Notes under the pieces: model-generated | The model's input: the letters and a program-made list of their open reading frames with translations, nothing else | The model's database searches: none | What the model was told of the DNA's origin: nothing | Part shown: positions 36,018 through 45,076 of the stretch, piece after piece | Layout: each line of letters starts with the position of its first letter | How positions within the stretch are numbered: the first letter of the stretch is position 1 | Assembly: GCF_900172275.1 (NCBI RefSeq) | Contig: NZ_FWFT01000001.1 | Span: 372,001 to 436,000, forward strand | DNA length: 64,000 nucleotides | Source of the DNA: Pseudooctadecabacter jejudonensis | Lineage (GTDB): Bacteria; Pseudomonadota; Alphaproteobacteria; Rhodobacterales; Rhodobacteraceae | Reading direction: 5' to 3' | Translations under genes and position numbers: made by a program

Positions 36018-36878
36018 TTACGCCTTCGCCTCTTCTGCCGTTTTCATCTCGTCCAACAGGGCTGCGCCATCTTTGGCAGCCGCGTCGTCATGGGCGGTCT
36101 CTGCGCTGACGGCTCCGGTGTCGACACCGCCCGACAGTTCTTCTTCAACAGAGGCTTCCATCTCACCGATGTCGATGCCAGCCGCGCCCATCTGGGCCGA
36201 CATACCATCCAGTGCCGCACGGGCGGCCAAATCGGTGTAGAGAGCGATGGCGCGGGCTGCGTCATCGTTGCCGGGGATGATGTAATCCACGCCCGCGGGG
36301 GAGCAGTTGGTATCGACCACGGCCACAACCGGAATGCCCAGTTTCTTGGCTTCGGCGATGGCCAGATCTTCTTTGTTGACGTCGATGACGAACAGCAGGT
36401 CAGGCACGCCGCCCATTTCGCGGATACCGCCCAAGGACGCCTGCAGTTTGCCCTGCTCACGTTCCATGCCAAGACGTTCTTTCTTGGTCAGACCTTCAAA
36501 GCCACGTTCGGCTGCTTCGTCGATGGCCTTCAGACGGTTGATGGACTGGGACACAGTCTGCCAGTTGGTCAACGTACCGCCAAGCCAACGGTGGTTCATA
36601 TAGAACTGTGCGGATTTCTCAGCGGCGTCCTTGATGGGGCCCTGCGCCTGACGCTTTGTGCCGACGAACAAAACGCGGCCACCTTTGGCCACAGTCTCAC
36701 GGACAACATTCAGGGCAGCGTCCAGCATTGGGACCGTCTGCGTAAGGTCCATGATGTGGATGCCGTTGCGGGCGCCGTAGATGAATTCTTGCATCTTCGG
36801 GTTCCAGCGCTGTGTCTGGTGTCCGAAGTGAACGCCTGCCTCAAGCAGCTGGCGCATGGTAAACTCTGGAAGAGCCAT
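36018..36878 (-). CDS. rpsB: 30S ribosomal protein S2
   Basis: The 286-residue protein begins [29 protein letters not shown] and has the family motifs [21 protein letters not shown] and [10 protein letters not shown]. The C-terminal extension of about 45 acidic residues, rich in E, D and A, is longer than in E. coli S2 (241 residues) but usual in alphaproteobacteria. ATG at 36878 is supported by AAGGAAAC upstream; the frame continues to 36998 through the leader but is not coding in related genes. Confidence 0.98.
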   Translation of the reverse strand: MALPEFTMRQLLEAGVHFGHQTQRWNPKMQEFIYGARNGIHIMDLTQTVPMLDAALNVVRETVAKGGRVLFVGTKRQAQGPIKDAAEKSAQFYMNHRWLGGTLTNWQTVSQSINRLKAIDEAAERGFEGLTKKERLGMEREQGKLQASLGGIREMGGVPDLLFVIDVNKEDLAIAEAKKLGIPVVAVVDTNCSPAGVDYIIPGNDDAARAIALYTDLAARAALDGMSAQMGAAGIDIGEMEASVEEELSGGVDTGAVSAETAHDDAAAKDGAALLDEMKTAEEAKA

Positions 36879-37057
36879 GGTCGTTTCCTTTCCGGTTTCA
36901 GCCTCGACGGGGGTATCAGACGCCCTGCCCCAAAGATCCAATCGCTTTGGGTCTGCTTGTCCAACCGGTGGATGTCTTGGGATGTCTCCCCAATGCACCC
37001 GCCCCCGTCTGGGGATTTCGTGGTCGCGCGTATAGGGCGGTTACAGCTGCTGTGCAA
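36879..37057 (-). promoter_or_regulatory. rpsB promoter and structured leader
   Basis: On the minus strand TTGCAC (37057-37052) and TATACG (37034-37029) are spaced by 17 bases, a good housekeeping promoter. Transcription from near 37022 gives a leader of about 140 bases that contains the hairpin CCCAAAG/CTTTGGG (36951-36945 with 36935-36929, nine-base loop). S2 is known to repress its own mRNA through leader structures in several bacteria, so this leader is a candidate autoregulatory site. The remaining bases to 37212 hold only a C/G-rich hairpin near 37076-37098 that could end the GGDEF transcript. Confidence 0.6.
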
Positions 37058-37212
37058 GCCCCTTTTGATCTTGCGCATCCCCCCTTGCGGGGTGGATCGG
37101 TAACACCAGATGCAACGGACCGATACTCTGTCTCTTGGACGATCAAAACAAATGCTCTTCGCGCGCAGCCGGATCCTCCCAAACGCGGCACTCCAAATCA
37201 CCGACCGCTTTG

Positions 37213-38343
37213 TTATGCCGCCTTATGGATCAGATCGACCCGACGCAACCCGGACAGGAAGACAACGGCGTTGCGTCCTTTTGCTTTGGCCTGATAGAGG
37301 GCGCGGTCCGCCGCATCGAGCATTTTGTCGACCTCTGTTGGGGCCCGCATCCAAACGGCACCAACACTGATAGAGACAGGCAGGATATGGCCCGCGACAT
37401 CAAAGTTTGCCGCGCTGACAACCTCGCGGCACCTCTCCGCGATTTTTTCAGCCTCGGGCGCGTCGATATCGGGCAAGATCACCACAAATTCGTCCCCACC
37501 AAGCCGCACAAAGATGTCGTCCATCCGCAGATTGCGAGAAATCATGGACACGATATGTTTCAACAAATCATCCCCAACCGCATGACCATATGTATCGTTC
37601 GTCGTCTTGAAACGATCGACATCGAAATACAGCAAGGCCTGCCCTGCCCGTCGGCCCTCTCGTTGGGTCATCTGGTCATAGGCCAGATCCAAACCTCGCC
37701 GGTTCAACAAACCCGTCAAATGGTCCGTATTCGCATGGATCAACGAGGCCTGCGCTTCGGAAATATAGGTAAACTCACCCGTCAACAAAGAGTGGATCAA
37801 GACCGCACCCGCCAGACTGGACACCAACATGTACGGGAACAACGACGGGAACAGAACCTGTGTCACCGCGGGGGGTGTCAGAAGAAATGCGGCTGCCTGA
37901 CTGCTCAGCAATAGGCCCAGGATGATTGACTTGCGAATCTTCGCGATGTCCAGATCCTTGACAAACCGGCGCCAGATCCATCCGCTTACAAAAACGGCAC
38001 ACATGCCAAGAATGCCGGGGGCGACGCCCGCCCCCCCAATGTACATGCGGTAGGTGACGCCTGTCACCAAGGTCATCGCCCCGACCACCGGGCCAAGGAT
38101 GGCCGTCGCCGTGCCCACCAAAAGCGCGCGCATGTCAAAAATGCCAGCGTCGTTGGGCAGGTGGATCGGATCGCTCATGGACATGACCAAGGCAAAGGAA
38201 AAAAGCAGGCCCATAAACGTCGTGTTGTGCAAGGCATCGCCACCTTTGCGCTGCAACAATGAGACAGCAAAGATCAACGCCATCAGCAAAGCCATTGAAT
38301 CGACGAACGACATCAGCATTTCTTTAAAAATCAAGGACATCAT
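37213..38343 (-). CDS. Membrane diguanylate cyclase (5TM-type sensor plus GGDEF)
   Basis: The 376-residue protein has an N-terminal membrane part with about six helices whose spacing (MGLLFSFALVMSMSDPIHLPNDAGIFDMRALLVG and following) matches the 5TMR-LYT sensor domain, then a GGDEF domain starting DHLTGLLNRRGL and containing the intact catalytic loop RLGGDEFVVIL. It should make cyclic di-GMP from GTP. No RxxD inhibitory site is evident five residues before GGDEF (RMDDIFVRLGGDEF has DDIF). ATG at 38343 with AGAGG upstream is chosen. A CAACTGC/GCAGTTG hairpin (38359-38383) lies in its leader. Confidence 0.9.
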   Translation of the reverse strand: MMSLIFKEMLMSFVDSMALLMALIFAVSLLQRKGGDALHNTTFMGLLFSFALVMSMSDPIHLPNDAGIFDMRALLVGTATAILGPVVGAMTLVTGVTYRMYIGGAGVAPGILGMCAVFVSGWIWRRFVKDLDIAKIRKSIILGLLLSSQAAAFLLTPPAVTQVLFPSLFPYMLVSSLAGAVLIHSLLTGEFTYISEAQASLIHANTDHLTGLLNRRGLDLAYDQMTQREGRRAGQALLYFDVDRFKTTNDTYGHAVGDDLLKHIVSMISRNLRMDDIFVRLGGDEFVVILPDIDAPEAEKIAERCREVVSAANFDVAGHILPVSISVGAVWMRAPTEVDKMLDAADRALYQAKAKGRNAVVFLSGLRRVDLIHKAA

Positions 38344-38435
38344 CAGGGCACCTCTTATCAACTGCGTCCTGACTAAGCAGTTGCCCCTAACGTTTGGTTA
38401 CTTCCGCAGCCTAACTGACGCGCTGGTAAAGAAAG

Positions 38436-39776
38436 TCATAAGAACACGCGTTCCACGACCCAATAGGCCCCGATCAGTGCAATGGAGACACTGGCGGGCA
38501 TGGCAACCACGGCGCGGTAGCTGTCTTTGCCCCCGACAACACAGCATGCCGCGCTCAACCCGGCCAGGGCCGCAGCCATAAACACCAAGGGCACGTAAGC
38601 CTCAACCGCGCGGACCCCCAGCGCTGAAATGGGCACCAGAAGCAGCGGAAGCAAAATTACAGCAACCCCTATGTACATCAGGCCATAACGGCGGCTCGTC
38701 CCACCTGACTGCGTCAGCCGGAGTGCGGCGACGACAATGACAAAGGCCACGGCAATACACAGCAGCTGGCCCAATTCCACCCCGATGTTGAACCCCAACA
38801 GCGCAGGCAAAACAGCGCCATCCGGCAAACCATACGCCCCAAGCACGGAGGCAAACCCCAGCCCGTGCAAAAGCCCGAACCCAAAGATGATCGCAGGCCG
38901 CCATGGGTTCAGACCATCAGTAAAGATGTTTTCCACCGCGATATAGACGATAGAGGCCGCGATAATGGCCTCAACAATCCACATGTTGTCTTCGGGGATG
39001 TTGACGTAACCCAAGGTCGCCAGCGCCAGTGTGACCGTATGGGCGGCCGTAAAGGCCGTCACCTGCCAAACCAGCGGGCGCACACGGGTGCTGAGGAAAA
39101 ACAGGCCCAGGACAAACAGAATGTGATCAAGACCAAGGGGCACGATGTGTTCCACACCGACGGGAATGAACCGCGCGAACGCCTGCAGTGCGGTCATCTG
39201 CGCGCCCACGTTCAAATCAACCTCTTCGGACAAGCCACCGGTCAGATACCCGTCCCATCCCTCCTCAACGCCCATCTGCCGCAGGACCAGCACGCCAAAT
39301 TCCGCAGGCCAGTCGATCTGCATGGATTGCGCATCCTCGGGCAAGGCGGCCGAAAACATCAGGGTGGACTGGCGCACCAGATCGATGTTGCCGACCTCTG
39401 GGACGATTATATCGTCCAAGGTAAGGGCCGCGGGCGCACCATCCACCAAAACCGCCATCGTGTCTGTCATCGTCGGCCAAAAGGCGCGAACAGCGCCTGC
39501 AAAGGCCGCAGGCTCCATGGCGCGCAACACGTCATAGCGGTCCGCCCCGGGGGCGGTTTCGGTGTCTTGCAGACCCTCAAGGTCGATCCCGGCCACGATG
39601 CTCTCAAAATTACCCTCAAGGCTGAAGGTCAAACGTCCATCGACCACTTCCATATCGCCGATGGTCGGAAAAACCTCATGGGCGGCGGCGAGTGACGCGA
39701 ACGTGATCCAAACCACGGCAGCCATTGACACCAGCCTCGCCAATGTCAGTTTAAGCCTAACCTGATCGGAGTTCAT
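38436..39776 (-). CDS. HupE/UreJ family membrane protein
   Basis: The product of about 446 residues has an N-terminal signal segment ending SLAAA before HEVFPTIGD, a periplasmic domain of about 180 residues, and a membrane domain with about seven helices containing GLDHILFVLGLFFLS and FTAAHTVTLALATLG, then GLLHGLGFASVLG. These histidine motifs are the signature of HupE/UreJ proteins, linked to nickel or cobalt uptake in hydrogenase and urease clusters; the long fused form is common outside such clusters. Start choice is uncertain: ATG at 39776 abuts the divergent gene and has no clear ribosome site; ATG at 39725 has GAGG upstream but a weaker signal peptide. Confidence 0.85.
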   Translation of the reverse strand: MNSDQVRLKLTLARLVSMAAVVWITFASLAAAHEVFPTIGDMEVVDGRLTFSLEGNFESIVAGIDLEGLQDTETAPGADRYDVLRAMEPAAFAGAVRAFWPTMTDTMAVLVDGAPAALTLDDIIVPEVGNIDLVRQSTLMFSAALPEDAQSMQIDWPAEFGVLVLRQMGVEEGWDGYLTGGLSEEVDLNVGAQMTALQAFARFIPVGVEHIVPLGLDHILFVLGLFFLSTRVRPLVWQVTAFTAAHTVTLALATLGYVNIPEDNMWIVEAIIAASIVYIAVENIFTDGLNPWRPAIIFGFGLLHGLGFASVLGAYGLPDGAVLPALLGFNIGVELGQLLCIAVAFVIVVAALRLTQSGGTSRRYGLMYIGVAVILLPLLLVPISALGVRAVEAYVPLVFMAAALAGLSAACCVVGGKDSYRAVVAMPASVSIALIGAYWVVERVFL

Positions 39777-39777
39777 C

Positions 39778-40593
39778 ATGCGCATTTTTGCTGCCCTTAT
39801 CGCTTTCAACGCGGGTCTGGCCCTCGCCTCACCCGCCGTGTCCCATGAATTCTGGATCGAGCCAGAGGCCTACCAGATTTCGGCGGACGGTACGGTTCAG
39901 GGCATTCTTGTCAATGGCGAAGACTTCGAAGGCACGACGCTGGCCTATCTGCCTTTGCGGTTTGATCGCTTCACCATCGCGTCCGGCATGCGGCAAGCCA
40001 ATGTCGAAAACCGCATCGGTGCGACCCCTGCGTTGGATGTGGCCCCCTTTGCCGAAGGGCTGCATGTGGCCAGCTATCAATCCCGGATGTCCGTGATCGG
40101 ATATGCGGAATGGGAGAAATTCCTGAAATTCGCAAATCACAAGGATTTTGAGGACATCGAGGCACGCCACGATGCCCGCGGCCTGCCCCGCGAAGACTTC
40201 CGTGAGGGATACTGGCGGTTTGCCAAAACACTGGTGGGGGTCGGCACATCTGCGGGGCGTGATTTCCGCACGGGGTTGGCGGTAGAGTTTGTGGCCCTCG
40301 ACAATCCCTACACCGATGACCTGGCCGAGGGCCTGCGGGTGCAGCTTTATGTGCTGGATGATCTAAAAGCCGACGGTCAGGTGGAGCTGTTTGAGAAAGC
40401 CCCGGATGGCACCGTAGAGGTCACGTTGCACCGCACAGACGCCGACGGCATCGCCACCCTGCCCGTCAAAGCCGGCCACAGCTATCTGGTGGACCACGTC
40501 TATTTGCGCGAACCCCGTGCGGAATTGGCCGAAGAGGCTGACATTGCTTGGGAAACCCTATGGGCTGCGTTGACGTTTGGTGTGCCTGAATAG
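39778..40593 (+). CDS. DUF4198-type periplasmic protein
   Basis: The 271-residue protein has a signal peptide (MRIFAALIAFNAGLALASPAVS) directly followed by HEFWIEPEAY, the usual mature start of DUF4198/NikK-like proteins, where the N-terminal histidine takes part in metal binding in the cobalt/nickel system. A second domain near the C-terminus (DGTVEVTLHRTDADGIATLPVKAGHSYLVDHVYLRE) fits a carboxypeptidase-regulatory-like beta fold. GGAG lies six bases before the ATG. It starts one base from the start of the divergent HupE/UreJ gene, so the two likely work together in metal handling; the metal is not known. Confidence 0.85.
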   Translation: MRIFAALIAFNAGLALASPAVSHEFWIEPEAYQISADGTVQGILVNGEDFEGTTLAYLPLRFDRFTIASGMRQANVENRIGATPALDVAPFAEGLHVASYQSRMSVIGYAEWEKFLKFANHKDFEDIEARHDARGLPREDFREGYWRFAKTLVGVGTSAGRDFRTGLAVEFVALDNPYTDDLAEGLRVQLYVLDDLKADGQVELFEKAPDGTVEVTLHRTDADGIATLPVKAGHSYLVDHVYLREPRAELAEEADIAWETLWAALTFGVPE

Positions 40594-40616
40594 GCCTTGA
40601 GTGTGCCGCAACCCGA

Positions 40617-40649
40617 CCCTCCGGGGGGAGTTTTTCGGGTCAGATGAAG
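40617..40649 (+). repeat. Possible family-wide intergenic element (CTCCGGGGGGAG-TTTTT)
   Basis: Between the convergent DUF4198 and acyltransferase genes, CTCCGGGGGGAG at 40619-40630 is followed by TTTTTCGGGT and AGATGAAG. The pattern of a C/G core, a T run and an A-G-A tail is a frequent gene-end motif in Rhodobacteraceae as I know them. It probably acts in transcription termination. Confidence 0.4.
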
Positions 40650-40679
40650 GTGGGTCGCATGAGGCCCGCCCAGGGTCGT

Positions 40680-41357
40680 TCAGACGGCGTTTAGGCGGCG
40701 TTCCAGATCAGCGTTGAACGTGGCGAGATCTTGGGACGGGTCAAGGTCAGTGACGGGGGTCAAGGTGATCTGAACATGACGACGGCCTTTTTGGCGGCCG
40801 ATAAAGCTCCAGAATTTGTCATAGGTGGCGTTTTGAAACGGCCCGAGGCCGTCGATGTGCAGCAGCATGACAGGTTGGTCAGGATGGGCTGCGATGATAT
40901 CGCGGGCACCTGACAAAGCGGGGGCTATGATTTCCTCAGGCTGGCGGCGGATGTGGCCAGCGGGAAACAGCAGGACCGAATTGTCATTGCGCAGCACCTT
41001 GCCGATCACGTCCAGGGTGAACTGTTTGCGGGCTTTGCGGCGGGTCGGGTCCCATGTTTTGGGCGACGACATAGGGATCGCGCCAGAGACATACATCGGA
41101 AACCACTGGGCCTTGTTGTGGTATTCGTCCCAATGCACCGTGGGGCGCACCCGTGCGGTGGAATACAACATCGCCGCAATGAGCGGGCCATCGTGGCGGC
41201 TGACATGGGTGGCCAGGATCAATGTGCCGGGCTGCGCGCCCAACAGGTGTTTGCCAGAGACGCTGACATTATAGAACAGCGCATAATAGCTGCGCACCAG
41301 TATGAAAAAGAGGTGTCGCGTCCAGCGCCCTGCGGTTTTGTCTATAAAGCGTTTCAT
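40680..41357 (-). CDS. Lysophospholipid acyltransferase family protein (PlsC-like)
   Basis: The 225-residue protein contains the acyltransferase HX4D motif in ATHVSRHDGPLI and a later LLFPAGHIRRQPEE block in place of the usual FPEGTRS, so the second motif is atypical. A hydrophobic segment (HLFFILVRSYYALFY) near the N-terminus would place it at the inner membrane. Family members acylate glycerophospholipids or other lipid alcohols such as ornithine lipids. ATG at 41357 is chosen over the longer frame to 41417. The divergent neighbour is the pseudouridine kinase gene. Confidence 0.8.
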   Translation of the reverse strand: MKRFIDKTAGRWTRHLFFILVRSYYALFYNVSVSGKHLLGAQPGTLILATHVSRHDGPLIAAMLYSTARVRPTVHWDEYHNKAQWFPMYVSGAIPMSSPKTWDPTRRKARKQFTLDVIGKVLRNDNSVLLFPAGHIRRQPEEIIAPALSGARDIIAAHPDQPVMLLHIDGLGPFQNATYDKFWSFIGRQKGRRHVQITLTPVTDLDPSQDLATFNADLERRLNAV

Positions 41358-41544
41358 GATCCCTCGTTCCTTGCCTGCAGCATGATCGTCATTGCCGTTC
41401 AAATCAATTATGAACAATGTTCAATTATGGAGTAGCGACGTCCTTTGCAACCCTGGCCGCGCCGCAGGTCAGGGAATCCGGACCTCAGAGGTGTCCACGT
41501 AATCCCGGTTGACGCTGGCAGGCTTCCCCGCCATCACGGGATCC

Positions 41545-42435
41545 ATGACGAAACCGGATATTCTTTGCATCGGCTCTGTGCTGTGGGACATCATCGGGCG
41601 GTCCACATTGCATATGCGGGCCGGATCGGACGTGCCTGGCCATATCACGCGGCTGCCCGGCGGGGTGGCCATGAACATCGCCATGACGCTCGTGAACTTC
41701 GGCCTCACGCCCGCCTTGCTGTCGGCAGTGGGGCGCGATCCGGAGGGCGATGAACTGGTGGGCGAAGCAGATCGCATGGGGCTGATCACAGAGCATCTTT
41801 ACCGCTCTGAAGATTTGCCCACGGACGCTTATATGGCCATTGAGGGCGCCAACGGGCTGACGGCGGCGATTGCCGACGCCCATTCGCTGGAACGGGCCGG
41901 CACCAAGATTTTGCGTGCTTTGGAAGACGGCCCCTTGGGCTCGGCTATTGCGCCATGGGACGGGCTTGTGGCGCTGGACGGCAATCTGACCCGCGATCTG
42001 CTGTCGAATATCTCAGCATCGCCGCTCTTTGCCCGTTCAGATCTGCGCGTGGCCCCCGCATCGCCTGGGAAGGCGGACCGCTTACTGGCGCTTGTCGGGC
42101 ATCCGTCCGCGACGCTTTATGTCAATCTCGAAGAGGCGGGCCTGCTGTGCCAGACCGCCTTTGACACCGCACCCGATGGCGCGCGCGCCCTGATTGCCCG
42201 CGGTGTGCACCGTGTGCTGGTCACCGACGGCGGCAATCTGGCCGCCGAATGCGAGGGCGCGGTGTTGCGCACGGCACAACCGCCAGAGGTCTTAGTGACC
42301 CGCGTCACCGGCGCAGGTGACACCTTTATGGCCGCCCACATCGCGTCCGAAGTGCAAGGCATGGATGCCCAATCTGCGCTGACCCGTGCTCTCAACGCCG
42401 CTGCCACCTATGTTTCGGGAGGAACCCCCTCATGA
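41545..42435 (+). CDS. psuK: PfkB family kinase, probable pseudouridine kinase
   Basis: The 296-residue protein begins MTKPDILCIGSVLWDIIG and has the PfkB signatures PGGVAMNIAMTLVNFG and, near the C-terminus, RVTGAGDTFMAAHIAS with the catalytic aspartate. It would phosphorylate pseudouridine to the 5-prime phosphate. Function is assigned mainly because psuG follows with a four-base overlap, the standard psuK-psuG salvage pair. The ribosome site is weak (GGGATCC), and ATG at 41545 is the only start that gives the family N-terminus. Confidence 0.88.
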   Translation: MTKPDILCIGSVLWDIIGRSTLHMRAGSDVPGHITRLPGGVAMNIAMTLVNFGLTPALLSAVGRDPEGDELVGEADRMGLITEHLYRSEDLPTDAYMAIEGANGLTAAIADAHSLERAGTKILRALEDGPLGSAIAPWDGLVALDGNLTRDLLSNISASPLFARSDLRVAPASPGKADRLLALVGHPSATLYVNLEEAGLLCQTAFDTAPDGARALIARGVHRVLVTDGGNLAAECEGAVLRTAQPPEVLVTRVTGAGDTFMAAHIASEVQGMDAQSALTRALNAAATYVSGGTPS

Positions 42436-43331
42436 TCCCCCTCACCTATTCCCCCGAAGTGGAGGCCGCCCGCGCCGAAGGCCTGCCCCTTGTGGCGCTG
42501 GAATCCACTATCATCACCCATGGCATGCCCTATCCGCAAAACGTGGAAACCGCCCGTCTGGTGGAACAGGACATCCGCGACGCAGGCGCCGTTCCCGCGA
42601 CCATCGCCGTGATGAACGGCACATTGCACATCGGGCTGACCTCGGATCAGCTGGATGCACTGGGTCAGGCGACGGATGTCGCAAAACTCAGCCGCGCGGA
42701 TATGGCGGCCTGTCTCGCCACGGGCGGCACGGGGGCCACGACAGTGGCCGCGACGATGATTGCGGCACATCTTGCGGGCATTCATGTCTTCGCAACCGGC
42801 GGCATCGGTGGCGTGCACAAGGGCGCGGAGACATCCTTCGACATTTCCGCCGACCTGCACGAATTGGCCCAGACCCCCGTGACCGTCGTGGCGGCGGGCG
42901 CCAAGGCGATCCTTGATCTTGAGAAAACATACGAAGTGCTTGAGACATTGGGCGTGCCGGTCATCGCCTTTGGTCAGAACACCCTGCCCGCCTTCTGGTC
43001 TGCAACCTCGCCTCTTGCGGCCCCGCTGCGGATGGACAGTGCGGCGGATATGGCCCGCGCCCATCAGATGCGGGCTGCCATGGGCCTGCCCGGCGGGCAA
43101 CTGATCGCCAACCCGATCCCGGCTGACGCCGAAATCCCCGCAGACACTCTGGCCCCGATCATCGCACAAGCCCTCAATGAGGCGGACGCGCAAGGCATTC
43201 ACGCCAAATCCGTGACGCCCTTCTTGCTGGGCCGGATATTTGAGCTGACAGAGGGCGCATCGCTGACCGCAAATATTGCCTTAGTGCGCAACAATGCCCG
43301 GCTCGCTGCCCAAATTGCAGGCAATTTCTGA
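42432..43331 (+). CDS. psuG: Pseudouridine-5-prime-phosphate glycosidase
   Basis: PsuG splits pseudouridine 5-phosphate into uracil and ribose 5-phosphate, salvaging modified nucleosides from RNA. The 299-residue protein has ALESTIITHGMPYPQNVETA with the catalytic glutamate, the TGGTGATTVAATM and FATGGIGGVHKGAE segments with the lysine that attacks the sugar, and NPIPAD near the C-terminus. All are diagnostic. It overlaps psuK by four bases. Confidence 0.96.
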   Translation: MIPLTYSPEVEAARAEGLPLVALESTIITHGMPYPQNVETARLVEQDIRDAGAVPATIAVMNGTLHIGLTSDQLDALGQATDVAKLSRADMAACLATGGTGATTVAATMIAAHLAGIHVFATGGIGGVHKGAETSFDISADLHELAQTPVTVVAAGAKAILDLEKTYEVLETLGVPVIAFGQNTLPAFWSATSPLAAPLRMDSAADMARAHQMRAAMGLPGGQLIANPIPADAEIPADTLAPIIAQALNEADAQGIHAKSVTPFLLGRIFELTEGASLTANIALVRNNARLAAQIAGNF

Positions 43332-43422
43332 AACGGTGCCCCCGCAACAGGCGAACCTTCATTGTGAAGCACGCGGGAAGCCCCTACATAGCATCGACAC
43401 CATTACCTAAGGCCCTGCCCCC

Positions 43423-44184
43423 GTGACCAACACGCCTGACCCACAGCCCCGCCGCAGCTTGATCACCGGATTGCGGAACAATTTTATCGCGGGTCTGGTG
43501 GTGATTGCCCCCATCGGGCTGACACTTTGGCTGATCTGGACGGTGGTCGGCTGGGTCGACAGTTTTGTGTGGCCCTTTGTGCCCAACGCCTATCAACCCG
43601 AAGAATTGATCAACCGTCTGATGGGCAACGCCAGCCCGGCAGACGAAAACTGGATCACCGTGAACGTGCGCGGGATCGGGGTGATCATCTTCCTGATCTT
43701 CACAATGCTTGTCGGCTGGATGGCCAAGGGCCTGATCGGACGCAGTTTTCTGCGCTGGGGCGAAGGCCTTGTCAGTCGGATGCCCGTTGTGCGGTCCATC
43801 TACAATGGCGTCAAACAGATCGCCGAGACGATCTTTGCCCAGACAGAAACCAGTTTCGACAAGGCCTGTTTGATCGAATACCCGCGCAAAGGCATCTGGG
43901 CCATTGGCTTTATTTCAACCTCCACCAAGGGGGAATTGGTTGAAAAGGTCGATGTTGGCCCCATGACGTCGGTGTTTGTGCCCACCACACCAAACCCCAC
44001 ATCCGGCTTTTTGCTGTTCTTTCCCACGGCCGATATCATCGAACTGGATATGTCGGTTGAAGATGCGGCGAAACTGGTGATCTCTGCCGGGTTGGTCTAT
44101 CCAGGTGAAAAAGACACCGATATGCCCCCCGCGTTGGATGAGTTGGCCGAAAAGATCAAAGGCGGCAAGACCGGCGACATCTAA
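43423..44184 (+). CDS. DUF502 family membrane protein
   Basis: The 253-residue protein starts at GTG 43423 and has two transmembrane helices (FIAGLVVIAPIGLTLWLIWTVV and GVIIFLIFTMLVGWMAKGLIG), then a soluble domain with PVVRSIYNGVKQIAETI and FVPTTPNPTSGFLLFFP, which define DUF502. The function of the family is not settled; plants use relatives (COV proteins) in membrane traffic. It stands alone between psuG and the small-protein pair. Confidence 0.88.
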   Translation: MTNTPDPQPRRSLITGLRNNFIAGLVVIAPIGLTLWLIWTVVGWVDSFVWPFVPNAYQPEELINRLMGNASPADENWITVNVRGIGVIIFLIFTMLVGWMAKGLIGRSFLRWGEGLVSRMPVVRSIYNGVKQIAETIFAQTETSFDKACLIEYPRKGIWAIGFISTSTKGELVEKVDVGPMTSVFVPTTPNPTSGFLLFFPTADIIELDMSVEDAAKLVISAGLVYPGEKDTDMPPALDELAEKIKGGKTGDI

Positions 44185-44364
44185 CGTTATCTGGAACGGG
44201 GTCGGCAGATTTTCGTCATCCGCCCTGTTGCCGAATCCCAAAAGACTGCGCATCAAAGAGATGCAGCCACGTATGGGCACCTGTCGACGGAACAAATATA
44301 GCTGTTCACAGCGCCCTGCGTGACCCCGCATTCAAAACTACATGTTTTTTCATCGGAGAATATT

Positions 44365-44601
44365 ATGAAAACATTCACAAAAACACTCGCATTCGCAGCT
44401 GTTGCTGCCGTTGCTGCCACTTCGGCCTTTGCCGGTGGTTTGGTGGAACCCGTCATGGAAATGGAACCCGTCATCGTGATGGAAGAAACAGCCGGTTCAA
44501 GCTCCAGCGCGGGCATCCTGATCCCGCTGATCCTGATCGCATTGATCGCAGCTGCCATGTCCTCCTCCTCCTCAGGCAGCGACGTCGTCGGTCTCGAATA
44601 A
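44365..44601 (+). CDS. 78-residue single-helix envelope protein, copy A
   Basis: The product has a signal peptide (MKTFTKTLAFAAVAAVAATSAFA), a short acidic part (VEPVMEMEPVIVMEE), then a helix AGILIPLILIALIAAAM bordered on both sides by four or five serines, and a short tail. CGGAG lies six bases before the ATG. Copy B at 44814-45050 has the same length and nearly the same helix. After signal cleavage it would be a very small bitopic inner-membrane protein. I know of similar short proteins in Rhodobacteraceae but no assigned function. Confidence 0.85.
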   Translation: MKTFTKTLAFAAVAAVAATSAFAGGLVEPVMEMEPVIVMEETAGSSSSAGILIPLILIALIAAAMSSSSSGSDVVGLE

Positions 44602-44629
44602 ACGACGCGACACAGCTTCAACAAACCTG

Positions 44630-44653
44630 CGCCGCTCCGCATTCGGGGCGGCG
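44630..44653 (+). terminator. Terminator-like hairpin after copy A
   Basis: CGCCGCTCC at 44630-44638 pairs with GGGGCGGCG at 44645-44653 (one T-G) around a six-base loop, followed by TTCGTCGTTT. It separates the two paralogous small genes, which suggests each has its own transcript end. Confidence 0.65.
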
Positions 44654-44813
44654 TTCGTCGTTTACGGCCAATGGGTTTTCGGCCACACCCAAAGTGTTGC
44701 CGCTTCAACACAATACAGTGCCTCAGACAGCATCACGCGCGACGATCAACTTTGACGGGCACGGTGCGCGCGCCTACGGTGTGGCCAGTCGAAACCAAAA
44801 ACCTGAGGGACTA

Positions 44814-45050
44814 ATGACTACATTCACAAAAACACTCGCACTGGCTGCGACGTTGGGCGTCGCTGCATCCGCTACATTTGCTGGCGGTTTGGCTGAACCC
44901 GTCATGGAAATGGCACCGGTCGTTGTAATGGAAGAGACAGCCGGCTCAAGCTCCAGCGCGGGCATCCTGATCCCACTGATCCTGATCGCGCTGATTGCCG
45001 CTGCGATGTCTTCCTCCTCCGGCGGTGGTGCTGATTTAGAGCCCTTATAA
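44814..45050 (+). CDS. 78-residue single-helix envelope protein, copy B
   Basis: A paralogue of the gene at 44365-44601, also 78 residues: signal peptide MTTFTKTLALAATLGVAASATFA, acidic segment AEPVMEMAPVVVMEE and the identical helix AGILIPLILIALIAAAM between serine clusters. The tails differ (GGGADLEPL here, SGSDVVGLE in copy A). GAGGG lies four bases before the ATG. The two starts are 449 bases apart, a recent tandem duplication kept with purifying selection on the helix and serines. Unknown function. Confidence 0.85.
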   Translation: MTTFTKTLALAATLGVAASATFAGGLAEPVMEMAPVVVMEETAGSSSSAGILIPLILIALIAAAMSSSSGGGADLEPL

Positions 45051-45076
45051 GCCGCGAAACATTTGACCTGCAAACT

